Shown: positions 48,089 to 61,157, numbered from the stretch's first letter. The stretch: DNA of 64,000 nt from Henckelia pumila (GCF_033568475.1 NC_133120.1:84276151-84340150), one strand, 5' to 3'. The notes: generated from the letters alone by a model not told the origin. Made by a program: numbers and translations.

Positions 48089-48687
48089 CAACGTTTTAAT
48101 AACCGGACCGGTAATCAAACCGGTCTACCTAAAAAAACGGTACAACCAGTCGGACCGTTTTAACTTTTAACCGGACGATCGAACCGAAAAACCGTTTATA
48201 CAATATAATATAATAAATAATATATTTTGAGTTTTACAAACTACAAAATATATATAAGTAGACAAAAAAATATATATTTGTCATAGTTTGAAAGCTAAAT
48301 AAATATGTAAATATATTCAAAATATCAATTATAGTTCTAAATTATTTAAATAAAAAATTATTTATTTTTAAAAAAACCAATAATTATTAAAATAATTTAT
48401 TTAATGAAGTATAAATTTCAAAAAATCATTTATATATATAAAAATATTAAATTTAAAATTTTAAAAATAAAAAAAAAATAATTTTAAAAAAATTCGAAAA
48501 ACCGATTCAACCGGCAGGTTGAATCGGTTTTCCGGTTATTGACCGGTCCAATCGGTTCTTGATCGGTTTTGATCGGTTCTGATCGGTTGGACCGATTTTC
48601 CAATTTTTTGTGAAGTTTCGGACCGGTCCGGCGAACAGTTTCCGGTCGAACCGGCTGGTCCGGTCCGGTTCTGAAAATAGTGTTTAT
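48089..48687 (+). mobile_element. AACCGG-rich MITE, copy 2 (plus orientation)
   Basis: Ends AACGTTTTAATAACCGGACC and (complement of right end) AACACTATTTTCAGAACCGG form imperfect inverted repeats. The right arm is dense in GGTTGAATCGGTTTTCCGG, GACCGGTCC and GATCGGTT words. No gene inside. Superfamily uncertain. Confidence 0.65.
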
Positions 48688-49468
48688 AACTTTATCTCTA
48701 ATTTAATTAATAAAAATTAATAAACATGATATTATTTATCAATCATTATTCCATATACATCTTAAATAGTTTAATAAGCACATTTTTCGCCCCTTTGTTT
48801 GATCAATCTAATCCAATTTTTCTCAACCAACAAGTAATACAATTTCTTTCTAACTCATTTAATTAACTTATAAAAAATAATCTCAATAAATCGATTATTC
48901 AATGTATACCAACAATTGATACCAGTAAATTATATTTAAATTTTGAAAAACAAAACAAATTAAAATAAAATAAAATCATATTAAATATTGATTTGTGTTA
49001 ACATGCATAAGTAACTGATGTCAACGTACACCACAAGTTATCTGTACTAGTAATATTATAAGTATACAAGTTGTATAAATTATCTCGAATTAATATCTAC
49101 CTCGTGATTAATTGAATAACTGATATTAGTGATCTATTTAATATCACCTAACATTATATACATGTGAATTATTTCAAAAATAAATTGATAAAACATTTTT
49201 AATCGAGTTACATGTAAGAGCAAAATGAATGAATAAAATTACCTGCTTTAATAACAACAAATGGTAATAACAATGCACTTGATTTTTTTTTTTTGCTTCA
49301 GATAAAAATATTTTATTGTTTTTTTTCTAAAACGAATAAAATAAAATACATATAGTGTTTTTTTGTTATAATTTAATATTATATTTTAATACTTGCACAA
49401 ATGCTAAGATTTGATGAAAAAGGGGTTTTCTTAAAAAAGTTTATATTTAAAAATAGAAATATTGATAT

Positions 49469-50921
49469 TGTAGTAACCCAGAAACCATTTTAAGATAATA
49501 ATATGTTAAACATGATTAAGGGTTGGTATTTAACCAATTTCGGAGTGTTATTGGACTTCAGAAGTAAAATTTGGGCTTTTTAATTTTGGGCCGGATAGTA
49601 AGCTCCGATCCCAGATAGTAAGCTCCGATCCTGGATAGTAAGCTCCGATCGGAACGGAAGCTCCGATCCTGGAACGGAAGTTCCGATCCCCAGCTGCCAG
49701 AAATGATCGATGACTCAGTCGCAAGTTTTGACAAGTGTTTATCATAGAGCAGATCGGAAGCTCCGATCGTAGATCAGAAGTTCCGATCCTGGCGTGGCAG
49801 ACATGCACGCAATGATCTGGATCGGAAGCTCCGATCCCGAAATCGGAAGTTCCGATCCTGGCCGAGAAATTTGGCTATAAATAGGGCCGTTCAGAGTTCA
49901 TTTTCAATTACGAATTTCCGAGTTTCCTTCTTCAGTTATATAGTGTGAGATATACACTTGAGGGCCCTATCGGTTATAATAGAGGTTCTGGAATAACCAA
50001 GATGTGGTTATAGTCATCCGGGACTAGCGACTCCAAAGGGCTAACTACGGACGAAGGTATGGTTCGGGAATCTATTTAAGTTTTGGGAGTACTTATTAGT
50101 TTAGTTAAGGCTTATAGAATTTATGTAGTGATACGGTGAACTTTTGAATATAGGCTTGGAACCTAGGATCCTATTATACTTGAACTAGCCTAGAGGTATG
50201 TACACATTGACTGAGATTGCCAGCGAGTATACATGTTTATATGTTGCATTTATTTGGCATTATTATATGGCATGATGTATGCTTTACCATCTTCTATACT
50301 CATATGTCATGTGCATATACACGTTGAGCCTATACCTTGTTATACCTGATTATAGAGCCGCTCAGCTCTATACTCGATAGTCTGTCACTGAGAGTACCGC
50401 GACGGCGGGGGCATTTATGTCTTTCTACTCTGGTGTACTAGACGAGTGTGGTTGCACCCAGAGGTTGATCCGTGCGGTGGCAGCACTCATATGGCGCCGG
50501 TTCTGAGCATGACTTTTCAGATGATCTTTTACCAGTCATCATGTTGCATGCACTATATACATATGTTTACTCATGTCTATGTACTGGGCGTAGCGCTCAC
50601 GTCCTAGTTGTTATCTTGGACACCCTATTCCATGGGGCAGGTCACAGGATGGACGGAACTGGTAGTTCAAGGCAGGACTAGGGAGCAGGAGCTTTGAAAG
50701 TTTTTATACAGCATGATTTATTAGCTGTATAATGTTTATTTTTAAGAATTTTGATATGGTTGTATCACTACAGATTTAATCCTGGATTATATTACTAAGC
50801 TGATATGTAAATTATGGTTAAGTTTCCGCACGTTTTTACTCTGTTAAGTATTTTGCTGTATTAAGTTTAATGCATGCTATTAGTTGCCAGTTAGTAGGTG
50901 ATTCCATGCAGGGTCACTACA
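49469..50921 (+). repeat. 5' LTR of the chromovirus
   Basis: Starts TGTAGTAACCCAGAAACC and ends GGTCACTACA. At 49602-49860 it carries repeated GGAAGCTCCGATCC-type words, including GATCGGAAGCTCCGATC hairpins, just upstream of the TATA box TATAAATA at 49876-49883. Confidence 0.93.
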
Positions 50922-50925
50922 TTTT

Positions 50926-50937
50926 TGGTATCAGAGC
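50926..50937 (+). other. Primer-binding site of the chromovirus
   Basis: TGGTATCAGAGC, complementary to the 3' end of initiator methionine tRNA, four bases after the 5' LTR. Confidence 0.85.
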
Positions 50938-51030
50938 ATGCATAGATTTTGGGATTAGTACTTGGGATTTAGTTTAGTCTTGAGTCATTCTTGCGCATTT
51001 GGGATTTTAATGTGCAATTCTTTTCAGGAT

Positions 51031-51930
51031 ATGGCTGACGAGAGTCACGGTAGTGTTGGCCAGGAAAGTGGTCATCATCATCGTCGCCATCATCATCAGG
51101 ATGATCAACATCGTCCTCATGAGGGTCGACGTTGCTATACTATTAATAAGTTTATGCAGGTAGGACCGAAACCCTTAGTGGGAGGCGAGAATCCTGAACA
51201 AACTAGAAGCTGGATGTCTAAACTTGAGAGCACGTTCTGAGCTTTCGAGTGTACTGAGGAGCAGAAACTGGAAGTTCTAGAATTTGTTCTAGAAGATAGA
51301 GCACGTTTTTGGTGGGATGCCAAGGTTGCTCAGGCACGTACTGAGAGAGGACAGGTGACTTGGGGGGATTTCTGTCGGGAGTTTCAGAAATTGTATTTTC
51401 CTCCGGCTGTTCGCCAAGCACGATCTATGGAGTTGCTTACTTTGAGGCAAGGATCAATGACTATTGATCAGTATCAGCAGCGATTTCTTGATCTGCTACC
51501 TTTCAGTCCCCATATTAATGCGAGTGATGCGTCGAAGTATGATATCTTTCTGCAAGGCCTGAACCAAGATATCTACTCTCAGGTTGTCGTCTGTGATGAC
51601 CCGGTATCTTATGAGACTTTGGTGAACCGTTGCCGTCTTGTGGAGACCAGCAACAGGCGTGGACAGTTGATGATGTCAGCACAGCCTAGTGGATTTGTTG
51701 GGCCTCGAGCTCAATCTGTTGTGCCATCTGTACCTACGTTTTCTTCTACTCCTACTACTTCGTCTGGTTCTCGTGGTTCATGAGGTACTTTCCGCTTTGG
51801 GAAGAAGAAGAATAAGGAGGAGTTTTGTAGCCACTGTGGTGGGAAGCATCCTGCAGCTTCATGTCGGAGAGCTACAGGGGCGTGTTATATTTGTGGTCAG
51901 TAGGGACATCTGCGGAGAGATTGTCCTCAG
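51031..51930 (+). mobile_element. gag region of the chromovirus
   Basis: Starts MADESHGSVGQESGHHHRRH and includes a gag domain (DFCREFQKLYFPPAVRQARS, MTIDQYQQRFLDLLPF) and a C-terminal zinc-knuckle region (CYICG, RRDCPQ). His-rich N-terminus. A broken fossil. Confidence 0.85.
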
Positions 51931-51933
51931 CGT

Positions 51934-54900
51934 ATGAGTTATGCTAGTGGATCGGGATCCCAGGTTGGATCTCAGGCTTCTACTTTTCCACGTCAGCAGC
52001 CAGCACCACAGAGTTCTTCTGGTTTTCGTCCCCAGACTCAAGGGCAGGTGTTTGCTCTGTCTCAGGAGCAGGCTACTGAGGGAAGCGATCGCATGTTGGC
52101 AGGTAACTTCTTGTTATGTGATATTTCTGCACTTGTATTAATTGATACTGGAGCATCGCATTCCTTTATTTCTAGTCGCTTTGTTAAGAGACATAGATTA
52201 CCTTACGTATCATTAGATATGGATTTAGTTGTATCTACTCCGTTGGAGCAGGAGGTAGTAACTAAGCGTCTAGTGATGGGTTGCCTTCTGGAATTTGAGG
52301 GTAATGTGTTATCGGCTAATTTGATGATATTAGCGATGACGGATTTTGATTTTATTTTGGGAATAGATATGCTGACTTTGTATCACGCTACTGTGGATTG
52401 TTATCAGCGTCTGGTACAGTTTCATCCCGTTGAGGGTGATAGCTGGTACTTTTATGGTGAGGGTGCGCGACCTCCGATGCCACTTGTTTCGGCTCTGAAG
52501 GCATGTCATGTCTTGGAGTCAGGTGGGGAGGGCTACCTCATCTATGCAGTTGATATGTCCATGAGTAGTACGGGTATTGATCAGCTACCGGTTGTCAGCG
52601 AGTTTCCTGACGTATTCCCTGATGAGATTCCTGGTTTTCCTCCGGTTCGAGAGGTTGAATTTGGTATTGATCTAGTACCAGGAACTACGCCTATATCTCG
52701 AGCACCTTATCGTCTGGCACCGTCAGAGATGAGGGAATTGAAACAGCAGTTGCAAGATCTGCTTGATAAGGGATATATTCGTCCGAGTGTTTTTCCGTGG
52801 GGAGCACCTATTTTGTTTGTCAAGAAGAAGGATGGATCGATGCGATTATGTATTGATTACAGGCAGTTGAATCATGTCACCATCAAGAATAAGTATCCTT
52901 TGCCGCGAATTGATGATCTGTTCGATCAACTACAGGGTACTTCTGTTTATTCAAAGATAGATATGAGATCTGGATACCATCAGATGCGGGTACGAGACTC
53001 AGATATATCTACGACTGCTTTCAGGACCAGATACGTGCATTATGAGTTTCTGGTGATGCCATTCGGTTTGACGAATGCACCGGCAGTCTTTATGAATCTG
53101 ATGAATCAGGTATTTCGAGATTATCTGGATAGATTTGTCATCGTCTTTATAGATGATATTCTTGTTTATTCTCATGACAAGGATGAGCATGCACAACATT
53201 TGAGGATTGTTCTACAGACGTTACGAGATAAGCAGCTATATGCGAAATTGAGCAAGTGTGAATTCTGGCTTGATCGGGTAGTATTTCTCGGTCATGTGAT
53301 TTCAAGTGAAGGGATATCTGTTGATCCTAGTAAGATAGAGGCAGTGCTGAACTGGTCTCGTCCGACAACGGTTGCTGAGATTCATAGTTTCTTGGGTCTA
53401 GCGGGATATTACCGTCGGTTCATCGAGAATTTTTCACAGTTGGCCAGGCCTTTGACTCAGCTTACTCGGAAAGATGTTACCTTCATTTGGTCCTCGGATT
53501 GTGAGGAGTCGTTTCACGAGCTGCGTAGACGTCTTACTACTGCACCTGTGCTAGCTCTACCTTCTGGATCAGGAGGTTATGTTGTTTATACTGATGCCTC
53601 TGGTCAGGGGTTGGGATGTGTGTTGACAAAGCATGGACATGTTATTGCATATGCTTCTCGACAGTTGAAGACGCATGAGAATAACTATCCAGTGCATGAT
53701 CTCGAGTTAGCCGCCATTGTATTTGCGCTCAAGATTTGGAGACATTATCTTTATGGCGAGAAATTTGAGATATTTACGGATCACAAGAGTTTGAAGTATT
53801 TATTCACTCAGGCAGAGTTGAATATGCGACAGAGACGCTGGATGGATCTTCTGAAGGATTATGATTGTGAAATCAAATATCATCCAGGTTCTGCTAATCT
53901 TACTGCTGATGCCTTGAGTCGGCAGGTGAGATTGTCTGCACTTCAGACTAATGAAATATCTCATATGATTCAAGAGTGCTGTTCATTGAGTTTTACGCTC
54001 AAGCACAAGAAAGGGAGGAATGAGATTCGTTTGTATACTATTCTATCTGAGCCAGCATTGTATTCTCATATCAGAGATGCTCAGATATTTGATGTTAAGA
54101 CTCAGCGATTGGCACGTCTAGCCAATGGAGTTAATACATCTGGATTCCATTTTCAGGCAGATGGTTTATTGTGCCTATCCAATAGAGTGGTTGTACCTAA
54201 TGTTGCGGAGCTCAGGAATGATATTCTATCTCAAGCTCACAGGAGTCGATTATCAGTTCATCCTGGAAGTATGAAAATGTATAAGGACTTGCGAACTAGA
54301 TTCTGGTGGAAGGGGATGAAGCGAAGTGTGTATCAATTTGTTTCGAGATGTTTGGTTTGTCAACAAGTCAAGGCTGAACATCGACGACCAGGTGGATTAC
54401 TGCAGAATCTTGAGATTCCCGAATGGAAGTGGGAGCACGTAACTATGGATTTTGTCACCCACTTACCTATGACGTCACGTCAGTGTGATGCTATCTGAGT
54501 CGTTGTTGACCGTTTGATGAAATCAGCACACTTTATTCCTTATAACCGGGAGTATTCTTATGATCGCATGGCACGCTTATATATCCAGGAGATTGTGCGA
54601 TTACATGGGATTCCAGTTAGTATTGTTAGTGATAGAGATCCGCGATTTACTTCACGTTTTTGGGGTAGTTTTCAGCAGGCGTTGGGTACCACTCTGAGTT
54701 TGAGCACTGCGTATCATCCGGAGACTGATGGGCAGTCAGAGCGCACTATTCGTACGCTGGAGGATATGATACGTTCTTCTGTCATGGACTTTGGTTTATC
54801 TTGGCAGGATCAGTTACCTTTGATTGAATTTGCCTACAATAACAGTTATCATCGTAGTATTGATATGACACCTTTCGAGGCATTGTATGGTCGACGGTGT

Positions 54901-55430
54901 CGTAGTCCGTTATTCAGGGATGAAGTCGGGGAACGTCAAGTCGAGGGTCCTGAATTGGTGCAGCAGATTGTAGACAAGGTAGATTTGATCAAGCATAGGA
55001 TCAAAGTTGCTCAAGATAGACAAGCAAGTTATGCGAATATTCGCCGCAGGCCACTTCAGTTTGAGCCTGGTGAATATGTTTTTCTACGAGTATCACCTTT
55101 CAGGAAGGTGATGAGATTCGGTGTGCTTATCGTTTGGCTTTACCGCCATCTATTTCCAGTATACACAATGTTTTTCATGTGTCGTTGCTTCGACAGTACA
55201 TAGCTGATGAATCTCATGTGATTCAGTCTACTGATATTCAGCTAGAGCCAGATCTGTCTTTTGTTGAACGACCAATCTGTATCCTAGACAGAAAGGAGAA
55301 AGTTCTTCGGAACAAGACTATACCACTTGTGATGGTACAGTGGCAGCGCCGAGGCGTTGAAGAAGCAACTTGGGAAACTGAGAGTCGTATGCGAGCAGAA
55401 TATCCTGAGTTGTTTGCTTTGTATTTTTGA
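51934..55430 (+). mobile_element. pol region of the chromovirus with chromodomain
   Basis: Protease ([12 protein letters not shown]), reverse transcriptase ([20 protein letters not shown], catalytic [10 protein letters not shown]), RNase H ([15 protein letters not shown]), integrase zinc region ([29 protein letters not shown]) and core (SDRDPRFTSRFWGSF, YHPETDGQSERTIRTLEDM), then the chromodomain. The RT-before-integrase order is that of gypsy. Broken in a few places. Confidence 0.92.
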
Positions 55431-55549
55431 TTACCATGTAAGATGTAATTACCGTTGTTGTAATAAGACATGATTTGATGTTTCATATTGTTATCTTGAT
55501 TTGTCTTTAGATGTTATTTCGCGGATGAAATATCTAAAGGTGGGGAGAA

Positions 55550-57002
55550 TGTAGTAACCCAGAAACCATTTTAAGATAATAATATGTTAAACATGATTAA
55601 GGGTTGGTATTTAACCAATTTCGGAGTGTTATTGGACTTCAGAAGTAAAATTTGGGCTTTTTAATTTTGGGCCGGATAGTAAGCTCCGATCCTGGATAGT
55701 AAGCTCCGATCCTGGATAGTAAGCTCCGATCGGAACGGAAGCTCCGATCCTGGAACGGAAGTTCCGATCCCCAGCTGCCAGAAATGATCGATGACTCAGT
55801 CGCGAGTTTTGACAAGTGTTGATCATAGAGCAGATCGGAAGCTCCGATCGTAGATCGGAAGTTCCGATCCTGGCGTGGCAGACATGCACGCAATGATCTG
55901 GATCGGAAGCTCCGATCCCGAAATCGGAAGTTCCGATCCTGGCCGAGAAATTTGGCTATAAATAGGGCCGTTCAGAGTTCATTTTCAATTACGAATTCCC
56001 GAGTTTCCTTCTTCAGTTATATAGTGTGAGATATACACTTGAGGGCCCTATCGGTTATAATAGAGGTTCTGGAATAACCAAGATGTGGTTATAGTCATCC
56101 GGGACTAGCGACTCCAAAGGGCTAACTACGGACGAAGGTATGGTCCGGGAATCTATTTAAGTTTTGGGAGTACTTATTAGTTTAGTTAAGGCTTATAGAA
56201 TTTATGTAGTGATACGGTGAACTTTTGAATATAGGCTTGGAACCTAGGATCCTATTATACTTGAACTAGCCTAGAGGTACGTACACATTGACTGAGATTG
56301 TCAGTGAGTATACATGTTTATATGTTGCATTTATTTGGCATTATTATATGGCATGATGTATGCTTTACTGTCTTCTATACTCACATGTCATGTGCATATA
56401 CACATTGAGCCTATACCTTGTTATACCTGATTATAGAGCCGCTCAGCTCTATACTCGATAGTCTGTCACTGAGAGTACCGCGACGGCGGGGGCATTTATA
56501 TCTGTCTACTCTGGTGTACTAGACGAGTGTGGTTGCACCCAGAGGTTGATCCGTGCGGTGGCATCACTCATATGGCGCCGGTTCTGAGCATGACTTTTCA
56601 GATGATCTTTTACCAGTCATCATGTTGCATGCACTATATACATATGTTTACTCATGTCTATGTACTGGGCATAGCACTCACGTCCTAGTTGTTATCTTGG
56701 ACACCCTATTCCATGGGGCAGGTCGCAGGATGGACGGAACTGGTAGTTCAAGGCAGGACTAGGGAGCAGGAGCTTTGAAAGTTTTTATACAACATGATTT
56801 ATTAGCTGTATAATGTTTATTTTTAAGAATTTCGATATGGTTGTATCACTACAGATTTAAGCCTGGATTATATTACTAAGCTGATATGTAAATTATGGTT
56901 AAGTTTCCGCACGTTTTTACTCTGTTAAGTATTTTGCTGTATTAAGTTTAATGCATGCTATTAGTTGCCAGTTAGTAGGTGATTCCATGCAGGGTCACTA
57001 CA
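55550..57002 (+). repeat. 3' LTR of the chromovirus
   Basis: Same length and ends as the 5' LTR, preceded by a purine tract (AAAGGTGGGGAGAA, 55536-55549). The repeat-rich block lies at about 55683-55941. Confidence 0.93.
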
Positions 57003-58205
57003 AATATCCATAATTAAATATTTCTTATAATAAGTTATTTTTTTATAATATTTTATCAAGCTGAATTCGAACTAATTTAGCTAAAAAATTTACTACCTTA
57101 AAATTTAATCAATATGCATTTATCTTTTATTTAATAAAAATTATGAATATTGCACATACAAATATATTTTAAAAAACATATATGTTTATAGTGTTATATT
57201 TTTTAAATAAAATAAATTTCTTTAAATCAACGATTTTTATTATATATCAATATTTCATAAATACTAGATACTCTTGGATTATAATAAAAACAAGAAGTGA
57301 AAAAAAATTAGTGGTTATTTTGAGTAATAGTTAATATAAAATATTAATTTATTAAATTTAAATTTGTAGGACAAAGTGTAGGAGATGATTGGATGTCTTT
57401 TCAACTAATTTCTTAGAAATGCAATCAATTAATGTGGTGAGAGATAAATTTCAAATTTAAATATAATAATAAGTGAAAAGGTTATATAATTGCCTCGTAA
57501 AATATGATATTACATGGATATCCTTAATAATGAGCCTCAAAATTACCAACAACTCCATTTAGTTGGCCAGATTCTGGCCATTTAGCAATGTCCATTGATT
57601 TAACTCCAAAATCACGATTTATTTTTTTTGGAACATTAACTTTATTCATTATCAAATCAATGTTTTCTTACGAAAAAAGAAATGAACACTCCATTGTTAG
57701 ATGAGCCAAATTAAACAACATTTGAAAGTTATTGTTTATATATATATATATATATAAAAACAAGAAAGTATGCTAAAAAAAGAAAAAAACAAGCATTTTC
57801 CCCCCAAAGCCCATTACTAAATATAGAAAATTTCATAATCTTTGTATTGTAAATATCTTAGCCCTTAATGCATAAAATATTATGAGATAACAATGAATCA
57901 AAATTTTTGCCGTTAAAAATAAGATAAGTCATTCGTAGATAACAATAAATTTAATTAATGAATTTAAAAAAACAATAGATTCATTTAAGTATTATATTAA
58001 CAGATAATGTTGAATTCATCCCGGTAAAGCAGATTCATTAAATATTATATTAATGTTAAATATCCAACGGTAGATATGGAAAAATATTTAAAAGAAAAGA
58101 AGTTTCGAAAAAACAATATATTTAAATTATGGATTTAAAGAAGAAAAGCAATAAATTCATTTCATCTAGATAATGTTAAACATCCAATGGCACATATGAA
58201 AAAAT
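57003..58205. other. Gene-free AT-rich spacer between two gypsy elements
   Basis: AT-rich, with a TA run near 57738-57756 and two loosely similar blocks at about 57890-58085 and 58100-58200 (AATAGATTCATTTAAGTAT / AATAAATTCATTTCATCTAG; ATATCCAACGGTAGATATGG / ACATCCAATGGCACATATGA). No gene supported. Confidence 0.5.
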
Positions 58206-58345
58206 ATTTAGAGCCCGTTTGGATTTTGTAGAGATTTTTTAAAATAAATGCTTTTAAAAGCTACAATTTTTTGCTTTTAAAAAAGCTATAATTTTGACTT
58301 AAAAAGTGTTTATTTAAGCATTTTTTTGGTCAACCAAACACCTTG
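58206..58345. mobile_element. Short GTTTGG/CCAAAC-type MITE or fragment
   Basis: GAGCCCGTTTGGATTTTGTA on the left is roughly mirrored by GGTCAACCAAACACCTTG on the right, with AAAAGCTACAATTTTTTGCT and AAAAAGCTATAATTTTGAC in between. The gypsy LTR starts directly after it. Confidence 0.4.
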
Positions 58346-60986
58346 TGTAACACCCGGTATTTTAAATACGTAAATCCGCATGCATAATTAGGGTATTTAA
58401 TTATTTAAATTTGTGATTTATGGGTTAAATAATTATGTGAATTATTAGTGCATGATTTAATTTATTTTTAAGCATTTAACCCATAATTAATGATTTCTAT
58501 GATTTTTAGTATTTTAATTATTTTATCGCGTAGACGGGACCGTGGACGGACGAGATGACAACTTTCTAGCCAATTAATTTCATGAGCCTTTTTAGAGCCC
58601 TAAAATATTATTTTGAGTTTTATTACCTCAAAATTTTTAGTATTTAATTTTATATAATTTTAGGAGTCCATTTTATTCAAAATAAGCCAAAATATTGACT
58701 TTTTAGTATTTTTAAAATTTCATTAATTTGATATTTCGGGATTTTAATATATTTAAGTTATTTATCAGATTATTAAACTTTATATAGATTTTTAAGTGGT
58801 ATAATTTTTATAATTAAAACCTTTTTAATTATATTTAACTATCCTATACTTTAATTTAATTAAACCCTAAACCTAATATACCTAACCTCACGTATTCAAG
58901 CCCCAGCCGACACCCCACTCTCCTCCATCACCCTCTTCATCGTTCCAGACATCCCCAAGACTCCATAGCTCAATTTTCTTAAAGCTTCGAAGGTGTGTTC
59001 GTCCCGTCGTCCCGGAATCGTTCCACGCTCGTTTTTCTCTTCGTTTCCGGTGAAAGGCATGATTTCCTTCTATATTTTTCGTGCCTATCAGATATATTAG
59101 TGTGTGTATTGAGTATGCATCAAAAACATTGAAGAATTTTCAGAAAACAAATTTATTGTGGTTGTATGCGCATGTCTCTTGTTTTGGGTTGATCATGTCC
59201 ACGTTTTTCCTAGCCATGGATGTTCTAGCTGCTGGTAAGGGTCCCTAGGGTGTCTAGGGTGAGTCTAGGCTCGATTGGCTTGGTTGGTTCAAGCCAAAAG
59301 AGCCCAAAAACCGAGAGGTTGCAGATCGGGTTCCATGGGCATGCAGTGTAGGGTTTGTTGGAAGAGGCTTCGGCTGCTGTGCTTGGGGCTGCATGGGGTC
59401 GGGGTTGTGACCAGGTTAGGACCGCCCAGACATGGGCTACGTCTGGGCGGCGAAGCTCCGGCCAGGGGCGGCCGGAGCACGGCGGCAGCAGCCCTAGAAG
59501 GGCTGCTGCTCGCGGGCGGATAGATTAGGGAAGGGGTAGGGCAGTTCGGGTTTTAGGGTTTGAAGGGTCCGGGTCGGGTCAGTCTAGTCTTGGGTCAAGT
59601 TAGTTGGGTCCGGGTCCGGGTTGAGTTAGTTGGGCTCGGGTATTTTTGTTTTTTAAGTTTTAAGTTTAATTAAAGGTTTAATGGGCCTAATTAAATCTTA
59701 AAATTTTATTGGGCTCCATTTAATTATTTTGGGTTGATTTCAATTATTTGGGCTTAAATTGATTTAATTAAGTGAGTCCAATAATTTTCATGGGCTTTAG
59801 GGCCTGTGAAATTTATTGGGCCAGTCTTTGGGCTTTTGGGCCCATTGGGCCAGAATTGTGTTATGGGACTTTAATTAATTTTATTTGGGCTTAGAAAAAT
59901 TTTATTGGGCTTAAGTATGTTAATGGGCCAGATTTAAGTAAATGAGCTTGAGTGTTAGGGCCAGCAGTCCAGTACAATCCATGAGAAATTGCATGTGTCC
60001 TGATTATATATTTAATTATTTTTATGCATTGAAGTTATTTTAATATGTATATGTTAGTATGAAATTTAATTAAACATATATGAAGGACACACATTTTATT
60101 TAAGTACATGCATTCATGAAATAATTTTATGTATGATTACATGTTTAAAGTTGAGCAATAAGAAAATATTTTATGTTGGAAGTTGAAGTAGTGTGACAAT
60201 TTGAGATTTGAGGGGGATTCGTCCCCATATGTGAACTATTGAAGGGCAGTTTACTGCCAATTTAAGAGGTGATTCGTCACCGCCACGTACGTTGGTTTCC
60301 ACGTTGATCAGTATTTAATGTATGATTTAAGGTTACACTATGGATACAACCATGCAATGTTAGAAAATAAATTGCTCAACAATATTTATGTATTATGTTA
60401 TTTAAGTTAATTTAAGTTATGATATGTTATGATATTTTTTTTAAGCATGCTCATTCATGTATATGTTATGTATTAGTAGTAAATTGATTTAAATTATTTT
60501 AAACCCTTGTTATGTTAGCATGTTGGGCCTCTAGGCTCACTACACTGGTATGGTGCAGGTGAGTACGTAGAAGAGGATGTAGTACCCACCGGAGGCGAGG
60601 ACGTATGAGCAGGCTGGCAGTGATCCCTGTGACCGTGATAGATGTCTGAGTCACATTGCATGTTTTTGATTATGTCAGCATGTTACACATTTTATATTAT
60701 TTTTCAGTGGTTGTGAGTTTTGAATATTTTATTGAATATTGTCAGTGCATGCAAACTTTAATCATTTTTTCTTATGCAGTATTTTTAATTAAATGTTTGA
60801 CTCAGATATTTATTTTATTTAAAGAATGCAATTTTTATTTAAGTTATTTATTTATTTATTTTAAATCTTTTTATTTTGTGCGTATATGTGTATGGGCATA
60901 TATGTACATATTTTATTTAATAAGTATAAAAAAAAAAATTTCCGCATATTTATTTATTTATTAATTATAGAGTTAGGGTCGTTTCA
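58346..60986 (+). repeat. Long 5' LTR (about 2.6 kb)
   Basis: Begins TGTAACACCCGGTATTTTAA and ends GGGTCGTTTCA just before the primer-binding site. It contains a GC-rich block (59270-59530), G-rich repeats such as GGGTCCGGGTCCGGGT (59570-59640), and a run of TGGGCC/TGGGCTT words (59640-59960). The open frame in the GC-rich block has no recognisable domain. Boundaries rest on TG...CA and the primer site only. Confidence 0.72.
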
Positions 60987-60988
60987 GT

Positions 60989-61000
60989 TGGTATCAGAGC
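60989..61000 (+). other. Primer-binding site of the long-LTR gypsy element
   Basis: TGGTATCAGAGC two bases after the LTR end, complementary to initiator methionine tRNA. Confidence 0.85.
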
Positions 61001-61157
61001 ACGGTCCTTGGAGGGGTCATTACTGCTATGCGAGCTCAGAAATCCACGCTACCGGTCTGTAAGTTTTAAGTGTTTATAGCATGATTTAATTCTTTGGATT
61101 TAAGTTAGTATTACTTTTAAACAACTTAGTTATGCATGGCGATTTACGTAAAGAAAT

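Larger units (their letters stand above)
46284..49468. other. Gene-free AT-rich region around the second AACCGG MITE
   Basis: Low-complexity poly-T and TA tracts, a threefold short tandem repeat at 47782-47909, and at about 46510-46590 a text (TTTTTGGTCCGATAATTTG) like one arm of a foldback element without a visible partner. No gene supported. Confidence 0.5.
49469..57002 (+). mobile_element. Ty3/gypsy chromovirus, full length, relatively young
   Basis: Two 1453-bp LTRs enclose gag and pol in gypsy order (protease, RT, RNase H, integrase) ending in a chromodomain (MVQWQRRGVEEATWETESRM), which marks a chromovirus, probably the Tekay/Del clade. Flanks GATAT / AATAT agree at four of five bases. 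By hand count the LTRs differ at about 23 positions (about 1.6%), mostly transitions, so it is younger than the Copia element at 32471. The coding part looks broken in about four or five places. Confidence 0.93.

Noticed and set aside
49602-49860. Regularly repeated GGAAGCTCCGATC words considered as a CRISPR-like array
   Set aside because: It is a eukaryotic LTR, copied in both LTRs, with no unique spacers of constant length and no cas genes.
59275-59523. GC-rich open frame of 82 codons inside the long LTR
   Set aside because: Lies within the LTR, has no recognisable domain, and the opposite strand is open too, as expected of GC-rich DNA.
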